This document shows, piece after piece, positions 58,717-64,000 of a DNA stretch of 64,000 nt. The stretch's first letter is position 1; every line of letters starts with the position of its first letter. The position numbers were made by a program, and so were the translations under genes. Below the pieces are notes generated by a model. That model was not told where the DNA came from. It saw only the letters and a list, made by a program, of their open reading frames with translations, and ran no database searches. The DNA is from Asaia krungthepensis NRIC 0535 (GTDB lineage Bacteria > Pseudomonadota > Alphaproteobacteria > Acetobacterales > Acetobacteraceae): assembly GCF_025995175.1 (NCBI RefSeq), contig NZ_BAPV01000009.1, positions 1 to 64,000 on the forward strand, given 5' to 3'.

Positions 58717-61262
58717 GGGAGGGTCACGGTCAGATTGAAGAACACGGAGCGGCCCGCCAGACGCCAGTACAATGGCGCACCGTCAGGGTAGCCCGCGCTG
58801 GCCGCGGACTGGTTGCCTGCGAAATCGCTGATGGCGCGATTATTGAACAGGTTGGAAATCTTGAGGCTTGGTGTGACGTCGCGCATGTACCCGCCCAGCT
58901 TCTTGAAATGCCACCCGAGCGCTAGGTCGGCCGTGGTGGTGCTGCCGATACGATACTGATTGGCGAAAACCGTGTTGCCGTTGCTGTCAGTCGTGCTGTC
59001 GAGCCCATAATGATTCCCCACGAATTTGCCGATAAGCGAGGCATAGGGACCTTTGTTATCGTCGTAGAGCACGCCAAAAGACGCAAGCACGTTGGGCGTC
59101 GCCGCAACGCGAACCGAGCTGTGCTTGTACTGAGCGTCATTCACGCTGTAATTTCCATAGAGCGATACGCCATGGCCGATCGCATATTGCCCCTCGACTT
59201 CAAGCCCCTTGTAGATCGCGCCGCCGCTATTGACCGAAGTGCTTTGGGTACCGAAGCCCGGCACCTTAATCTGGGCCGAAGCAATGAAATTCGAGAAATT
59301 AATGTAATAGGCGTCAAACGACATCGTCCAGCGCTTCTGCTGCACCACCGTGCCGATCTGGTAGTTCAGCGTCGTTTCGGGGCTGACATTGCCGACATTC
59401 TGGGTCTGGAACACGCTCATGGGTGGGGCCAGAAAGCCGCGCGCAATCTGGGCGTAGGCGCTCCATCCCGGCAGAATGATCTGATTGGCAGAAATCGACG
59501 GCTGCCATGAGGTGAATTGCTGAGTCGCGTTCAGCGGCACTTTGGTCGATTTATTGACCGCAGCATCATAGTCTCGCCGAAAGTAGGAATATTTGATGCC
59601 GGGCTTGATGATGGTGTTTCTGAACGGCTTCCAGTCGAATTCAAGATAGGGCTGCACCGTCGTATTGAAATCCGAGATGTCGTAGCTGTACGCCGAGCCG
59701 TTCTTGCCGGGCACCATGATCCCGCCCTTCGTCAGGTCGAGTGCATAGGTATAGCGCCGGTCATCCTGCAGATCAGCCCAGGCGCCGAGCAGCACATCGC
59801 CCTGAGAGGTATGCGCCTTGAAGGTCAGGGTATCGCCGTAATCGCGGAACTTGGCATCGGCATATTTACCGGGCACGTCGTTCTTGTAGGTCGCGAGCTT
59901 CTTGCCGCTGGCAGAATAGAACGTCACGCCGTTGGCGGTTGGATCATTTGAGCTGGCATCGGTCGATTCCGTGTAATCATGCTCGAAGCCGTTCGTGTAG
60001 AGCCGGTTCTCGACGGTGAGCCAGGGCAGAACCTTGCTCTTGATGTCGATATAATCGAAGTCGGAGGTATAGGTGCTCGGCTGATACCCGGCATAGCACT
60101 GCAATGTCGGGTTAGAGCACAGCCCGTAATTCTTGCCATACTGGCGATACTGCGCCAGCGTCGCCCCCTGGGTGGTATTCTGATTTTCCCAGTTATAGGT
60201 GGTCAGCACCGTCAGGGTCGTGTTCTCCCCCAGTCTTGCCACGTCCTTGAAGAGCAGATTGTTCCGTCTCTCGCCCGAGCCGGTCAGATATCCATCCGTT
60301 TCCTCGTGCTGCAGATCGAGCACCATGGAGCCGAAGCGCGTCTTGCCTGAATCGACCTCAACACCCCCTGCACGCGTATTGAAACTGCCATAGGTGCCAT
60401 AAGGCGTCACACCGAAGCGATTGGCGGGTGTGCGGGATTCAAAGCCGATCGTGCCGCCAAAGGTTGCGTTGCCGATGGTCGAGGCCGTGCCGGGACCGCG
60501 ATTGACCTGCACCTGCCCCAGGAAATGCGAGATGAAGAGCGACGAGGTGGTGTGGTGCAGGTCGCTGGCATTCCCGAAAGGGATGCCATCGAACAGCATG
60601 TTGTACTGCCCATCCTGAAAGCCGCGCAGGCTCATCGTCTCGGCCTTGCCCATGCCGGGGCCGTTCGGGTTCTGGGTCCAGATGCTGGGCTGGAACTTGA
60701 TAATGTCATCCACACTCGCCAGCGGCACGATGTTGTTGGTGATAAAACGCTTCTGGATGACGGAGGTGGGCTCGGTGATGGTCAGCGGCACGGTAGAAGG
60801 CGCCAGACGCTCTGCGCGGCCTATGACCGTGATATGCTCCTGCCCTGTTTTCTCATCATGCTTGTCATGGGCAAAATTGCTGCCACGCGCGGCATTGGCA
60901 ATGACCACCACCCCATCGGGCTGGATATGGGCGCTCAGGCCAGACCCACCCAGAAGTCGCTCCAGCGCCTTGTCCAACGTCAATCTGCCCTTCAGGGCAG
61001 GTGCCTTCTTGCCGCGAACCTGATCGCTGGAGAACAGGATATCGCGCCCCGATTGACGGGCCAGGCCGGTCAGGGCGTCCTCCAGCGCGCCTGCAGGCTG
61101 GCTCAGGCTTAGCGTCTTATGTGTGTCGCCAGTATTCAGCCCTGCCGCTCCCGTCCCACCCGATCCCTGGGCAAGACCCGGATGCGGCCATGCGGTGAGG
61201 GAGAGAAGAACCAGGGCAAGCTTCTTTCGTCTGGCGGACACGTGGCAGGGAACACGGATCAT
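58713..61262 (-). CDS. TonB-dependent receptor with STN domain (FecA-like)
   Basis: An 849-residue outer-membrane receptor. Signal peptide about 1-31 (ending GLAQ), then an STN signalling domain (about 48-120: LSLSQPAGALEDALTGLARQSGRDILFSS, partly shown), a plug (about 150-270: LRGFQDGQYNMLFDGIPFGN) and a 22-strand barrel ending in FFNLTVTLP. The STN domain and its fecIR neighbours show that ligand binding is signalled to an ECF sigma factor. Ligand unknown: ferric siderophore, or a phosphorylated substrate acted on by the coupled phosphatase. Confidence 0.93.
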   Translation of the reverse strand: MIRVPCHVSARRKKLALVLLSLTAWPHPGLAQGSGGTGAAGLNTGDTHKTLSLSQPAGALEDALTGLARQSGRDILFSSDQVRGKKAPALKGRLTLDKALERLLGGSGLSAHIQPDGVVVIANAARGSNFAHDKHDEKTGQEHITVIGRAERLAPSTVPLTITEPTSVIQKRFITNNIVPLASVDDIIKFQPSIWTQNPNGPGMGKAETMSLRGFQDGQYNMLFDGIPFGNASDLHHTTSSLFISHFLGQVQVNRGPGTASTIGNATFGGTIGFESRTPANRFGVTPYGTYGSFNTRAGGVEVDSGKTRFGSMVLDLQHEETDGYLTGSGERRNNLLFKDVARLGENTTLTVLTTYNWENQNTTQGATLAQYRQYGKNYGLCSNPTLQCYAGYQPSTYTSDFDYIDIKSKVLPWLTVENRLYTNGFEHDYTESTDASSNDPTANGVTFYSASGKKLATYKNDVPGKYADAKFRDYGDTLTFKAHTSQGDVLLGAWADLQDDRRYTYALDLTKGGIMVPGKNGSAYSYDISDFNTTVQPYLEFDWKPFRNTIIKPGIKYSYFRRDYDAAVNKSTKVPLNATQQFTSWQPSISANQIILPGWSAYAQIARGFLAPPMSVFQTQNVGNVSPETTLNYQIGTVVQQKRWTMSFDAYYINFSNFIASAQIKVPGFGTQSTSVNSGGAIYKGLEVEGQYAIGHGVSLYGNYSVNDAQYKHSSVRVAATPNVLASFGVLYDDNKGPYASLIGKFVGNHYGLDSTTDSNGNTVFANQYRIGSTTTADLALGWHFKKLGGYMRDVTPSLKISNLFNNRAISDFAGNQSAASAGYPDGAPLYWRLAGRSVFFNLTVTLP

Positions 61263-61357
61263 AGGCGCGGCTGTCTTTCAGGATGGGACCGGAAATGGTC
61301 TCTTTCCTGCTGGACGACCCAGCCCCAGTCTCCCTCATCGTCCCGCGCGTCGTTTCA

Positions 61358-62239
61358 TCAAAGCTTAACAATTGCGATACGATCCCGCTCGACCAGCACA
61401 CGCAGCGGCAGCAGATGGGTGAGCGCATTGAAAAAACGCTCCGGGTCATGCGTATGAAACACCCCACTCAGCCGTAGATGCGCGAGAGAGGGCGAAAGCA
61501 GAGCCACAGGTCTGTCGCTATAGCGCGCCATTTCCGCCACGGCCTGATCGAGCGGGGTTTCGTGGAAGATTGCCCGTCCTTCGCGCCAGGCCAGCAGATC
61601 GCCCACCCGTCCCTCGGTGACCCGCGCCTGCAGCGTGCGGCGGTCGAACACCATGAACTGTCCGGGGCCGAGCCGCGCTGCCGCGGCATTTCCATGGTGC
61701 AGCCTCAGCCCACCGGAAATCACGGCAAGCGTCATGCGATCCGGCGTGACATCAAGCGCATAATCGCCCTGCTCTCCCGAGATGCGCCACGCGCAACATC
61801 CGAGACGAACGGCCTCCTGTTCCGGCCGAAGGGAGAACGCGAACCGTCCCTGACCGAAATCGAGTTTGTAACGCTCCGGCCCGCAGATGAGCGCGCTGCA
61901 GGCGTCCATCTGCACGGTCACGGCGCCTATGACGAGACGCCGCGTCTGGTTCCGCCCCGTCCTGACGCTTTGCGCATCGGCGGTCCGGGGCGCCGCAACG
62001 GCACCGGCAGCGCATAGGGCGAATGCGCCCAGTACCGCCCGACGGGAAAGGGGAGCCGAACGCCGTGCAGGCGCAAAACTGCCGGACTGCCATATCTGGG
62101 AAACCAGATCATAGGCCCTGTGATGGGCCGCATTTTCTCGCAACCAGATATCGAAACGCGCCCTGTCCTGATCGGAGCAGTTTTCGGAGAAAAGACGCGC
62201 CTGCCAGTCTGCCGCCTGTTCGACGTGATCCGGTGTCAC
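61358..62239 (-). CDS. FecR-like anti-sigma/sigma-regulating membrane protein
   Basis: A 293-residue FecR. An N-terminal DUF4880 (about 5-50: AADWQARLFSENCSDQDRARFDIWL) is followed by a membrane helix (about 66-85), and a periplasmic FecR domain with the C-terminal STN-like part (FHETPLDQAVAEMARYSDRPV; LSGVFHTHDPERFFNALTHLLPL). It carries the signal from the receptor to the sigma factor. Its ATG overlaps the fecI stop by 4 bp, and it ends 95 bp before the receptor. Confidence 0.9.
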   Translation of the reverse strand: MTPDHVEQAADWQARLFSENCSDQDRARFDIWLRENAAHHRAYDLVSQIWQSGSFAPARRSAPLSRRAVLGAFALCAAGAVAAPRTADAQSVRTGRNQTRRLVIGAVTVQMDACSALICGPERYKLDFGQGRFAFSLRPEQEAVRLGCCAWRISGEQGDYALDVTPDRMTLAVISGGLRLHHGNAAAARLGPGQFMVFDRRTLQARVTEGRVGDLLAWREGRAIFHETPLDQAVAEMARYSDRPVALLSPSLAHLRLSGVFHTHDPERFFNALTHLLPLRVLVERDRIAIVKL

Positions 62240-62736
62240 GATTTTCCCTCATCCATGAGGGCGAGCGCCAGATGGGCGAGTGCCCTGGCGATCGATTTCT
62301 CGACCGTGCTGACACTCACAGCCAGCCGCCCGGCAATGGTGCCGTAGCTCAGCCCGTCGAGCCTGTGCAGGAGGAAGATGCGGGCAGTGCGCGTATCGAG
62401 CTCGGAAAATGCCGCGCGGATACGGGCCAGTTGCTGACGCCCCAGCACGATACGCTCGGCGCCGGGTGCCGCGCAGACCGGGTCCAGCCCTGCTTCATCG
62501 TCGAGTGAGGAAAACTGGATACGCTTCTCGCGCCTTGCACGGTCGATCGCCAGGTTGCGCGTGGCGCGCAGCACATAGGCCTCGGGATGATCGAGCCCGT
62601 CCAGACCGCGCTCGAACAGATGGAGCAATGCCGTCTGAAGCAGATCATCAGTATCGCTGCGTCGGCTCTGACGCCGCACGCGTTCGTGCAGGGATACCCA
62701 GACGGATTGCTTGAGGCACCATTGAGCCGCTGACAT
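62236..62736 (-). CDS. FecI-like ECF RNA polymerase sigma factor
   Basis: A 166-residue sigma-70 family ECF factor. Region 2 contains DTDDLLQTALLHLFERG and region 4 LDGLSYGTIAGRLAVSVSTVEKSIARAL, an FpvI/FecI-type HTH. It is released or activated through FecR when the receptor binds its ligand and should transcribe the receptor gene and phosphatase. The ATG is chosen over a GTG two codons upstream because AGGG lies at good spacing. A structured inverted repeat lies just upstream. Confidence 0.92.
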   Translation of the reverse strand: MSAAQWCLKQSVWVSLHERVRRQSRRSDTDDLLQTALLHLFERGLDGLDHPEAYVLRATRNLAIDRARREKRIQFSSLDDEAGLDPVCAAPGAERIVLGRQQLARIRAAFSELDTRTARIFLLHRLDGLSYGTIAGRLAVSVSTVEKSIARALAHLALALMDEGKS

Positions 62737-62749
62737 CGCCACCCTGCCA

Positions 62750-62783
62750 GTTATGAAAAGCCGGAATTGCGGCGGTTCATAAC
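62750..62783 (-). promoter_or_regulatory. Structured inverted repeat at the fecI leader
   Basis: Perfect 8-bp arms gttatgaa / ttcataac enclose a symmetrical inner stem gccg / cggc with a 2x2 mismatch (aa/gg) and a six-base loop. It lies 14 bp upstream of the fecI start codon, so it may be a repressor operator or an RNA hairpin controlling translation. No consensus is claimed. Confidence 0.6.
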
Positions 62784-62880
62784 AATGGCGAAACGCCCTG
62801 TCAGTCGGGATTGGCCCGTGTCTTCAAATCTTCACGAAACCTGCGGGGCAATGCCATATCAAGCCCGCCCCGCGAAGGCA

Positions 62881-63189
62881 TCACATGCCGAGGGCGCGAC
62901 GATAGATGTCGAGAAGCGTCTCCTGCTCCTCAATCTCGTTGGGCTCTTTCTTGCGCAGCTTGATGATGTTCTTGATCGTGGCCACGTCGAACCCGGCCGA
63001 CTTGGCCTCGCTGAAGATATCCTTGATATCGCCGGCAAGGGCCTTGCGCTCTTCCTCAAGGCGCTCGACGCGCTCGATCACGCTGCGCAGGCGATCGACG
63101 GCAATGCCGCCCACATTCGAGTCAGGATCGGCAGCCTGACGCGCGCGGCTGGCGGCGGCTTCGTCGATATCAAAAGGCATGTCGGACAT
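62881..63189 (-). CDS. gapR: GapR/DUF2312 family nucleoid protein
   Basis: A 102-residue DUF2312 protein. The characteristic helical block reads LRSVIERVERLEEERKALAGDIKDIFSEAKSAGFDVATIKNIIKLRKK (partly shown), ending in EIEEQETLLDIYRRALGM. In Caulobacter, GapR binds overtwisted, AT-rich DNA ahead of replication and transcription forks and helps topoisomerases. It stands alone between fecI and zwf. Confidence 0.93.
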   Translation of the reverse strand: MSDMPFDIDEAAASRARQAADPDSNVGGIAVDRLRSVIERVERLEEERKALAGDIKDIFSEAKSAGFDVATIKNIIKLRKKEPNEIEEQETLLDIYRRALGM

Positions 63190-63435
63190 GATGACCTCGA
63201 AAAACGGGGGTTGCGCTTGGCCCTGGCGGACCGAAACCGCACCAGATGCATGAAGGCAGCGCCCGCCTGCATTGGGGGAAGAAGGGGCGGCTTATCGCGC
63301 CGGGACTGTCCGGGTCAACGCCTATCGCATGGGAACCTTGTGCTGCCCTCGTGCATTGCCTTGCACCCTTGTCGCTAACGAGCGGTGCATGTCATAAGAC
63401 CGCACTGCCCATTTCGGAACCGGAGAGCCAGGAAG

Positions 63436-64000
63436 ATGACCCAGTGCCACCAGGTCGCCCCATTCGACTACGTCATTTTCGGCGCCACCGGCGATTTGAC
63501 GATGCGCAAATTGCTGCCGGCCCTCTATTATCGTCTGACCATGGGGCAGGTGCCCGATACAGCCCGCATCATCGGAACGGCACGCTCACCGCTCAAGCGC
63601 AGCGAGTATCAGAGCCGCGCGCGTGACGCGCTCAAGCGCTTCGTCAAGTCGGACGATTTCGACGAGGACGTGGTCGATCGCTTCCTCGACATGGTCCATT
63701 ATGTGAGCCTCGATGGTTCCAAGCCCGACAGCAACTGGGACGGTCTGCGTGAGGTCCTGAGCCACAAGGCGGAAGACCATGTGCGCGTGTTTTATTACGC
63801 GACCGCCCCTGACCTTTACGGCGCGATCTCGAAGAACCTGCATCATGAAGGGCTGATCACCGACGACAGCCGCGTGGTGCTGGAAAAGCCGATCGGTATC
63901 GATCTGAAGTCTGCCGACGAGATCAACGAGGCTGTGGGCCAGTATTTCAAGGAAAGCTATGTTTTCCGCATCGATCACTATCTGGGCAAGGAAACCGTCC
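63436..64000 (+). CDS. zwf: Glucose-6-phosphate 1-dehydrogenase (5' part)
   Basis: The first 188 codons of G6PDH; the gene runs off the window. NADP motif FGATGDLTMRKLLPALY; substrate-binding active-site motif RIDHYLGKE near the right edge (residue about 180). Ribosome site AGGAAG lies upstream of the ATG. It opens the pentose phosphate pathway, the main sugar route of acetic acid bacteria. pgl or gnd neighbours may follow beyond the edge. Confidence 0.95.
   Translation, partial: MTQCHQVAPFDYVIFGATGDLTMRKLLPALYYRLTMGQVPDTARIIGTARSPLKRSEYQSRARDALKRFVKSDDFDEDVVDRFLDMVHYVSLDGSKPDSNWDGLREVLSHKAEDHVRVFYYATAPDLYGAISKNLHHEGLITDDSRVVLEKPIGIDLKSADEINEAVGQYFKESYVFRIDHYLGKETV

Overview
The window looks like a chromosomal segment of an acetic acid bacterium (Acetobacteraceae, Alphaproteobacteria). 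This is an inference from GC-rich coding sequence, alphaproteobacterial markers (MucR, the GapR/DUF2312 protein, the MerR-IHFalpha-FabH-PlsX-L32-YceD cluster), a full SUF iron-sulfur operon with an Rrf2 regulator, and several Tat- or signal-peptide-bearing periplasmic enzymes. I see no prophage, transposase, CRISPR array or plasmid backbone. Most of it is core housekeeping DNA with a few accessory patches.

Layout. 1-1.5 kb: the tail of an unidentified (possibly DEAD-box helicase) gene and an RNA m5U methyltransferase, which converges with and overlaps the end of the SUF operon. 1.5-7.5 kb: leftward operon Rrf2 regulator-sufB-sufC-sufD-sufS-sufT-sufA. 7.6-12.6 kb: a DUF445 membrane protein diverging from an unusual phosphoenolpyruvate carboxylase homologue, then a small exported protein. 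12.7-16.7 kb: a GlsB/YeaQ membrane protein facing a leftward sugar ABC transporter operon. 16.9-18.3 kb: a TetR regulator diverging from a membrane-protein gene broken by an in-frame TGA. 18.4-21.5 kb: fusA, rpmB and a small conserved protein. 21.6-26.1 kb: an Atm1-type ABC exporter diverging from a Nudix/lipoprotein pair, then an AI-2E family membrane protein. 26.4-31.8 kb: tRNA-Pro(GGG), the merR-ihfA-fabH-plsX-rpmF-yceD cluster and divergent bamE. 32-35.6 kb: def-marR-ompR-like-envZ-like operon and divergent rpsU. 35.7-41.2 kb: an exported prolyl oligopeptidase, then an Lrp regulator overlapping a GT2-GtrA fusion and a GT39/ArnT-like transferase. 41.3-45.3 kb: trxB, a LysR regulator, ihfB, sppA and mucR. 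45.3-46.2 kb: AT-rich non-coding DNA. 46.2-51.2 kb: FUSC transporter overlapping guanine deaminase, a lipoprotein-like esterase and a PhnA zinc-ribbon protein. 51.4 kb: tRNA-Ser(CGA). 51.8-54.7 kb: rplU-rpmA-obgE-proB. 54.8-57.4 kb: an SDR oxidoreductase with a Tat-like leader, an AT-rich spacer and a proline/arginine-rich anchored protein. 57.5-62.7 kb: a leftward fecI-fecR-TonB-dependent receptor-histidine phosphatase locus. 62.9-64 kb: gapR and the start of zwf.

How the genes work together. SUF makes Fe-S clusters, with its own cluster-sensing type of regulator, and the Atm1-type exporter is functionally related. PlsX and FabH supply and start phospholipid and fatty-acid synthesis. The GT2-GtrA and GT39 pair fits polyprenyl-phosphate-sugar synthesis and use on the periplasmic side. 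The most distinctive cassette is the ECF sigma/anti-sigma/TonB-receptor set translationally coupled to a periplasmic histidine acid phosphatase. This suggests regulated uptake joined to dephosphorylation of a phosphorylated substrate, possibly a phytate-like or ferric-organophosphate compound. A structured inverted repeat lies immediately upstream of fecI. Starts were chosen by ribosome-binding sites, overlaps and family length; alternatives are noted.
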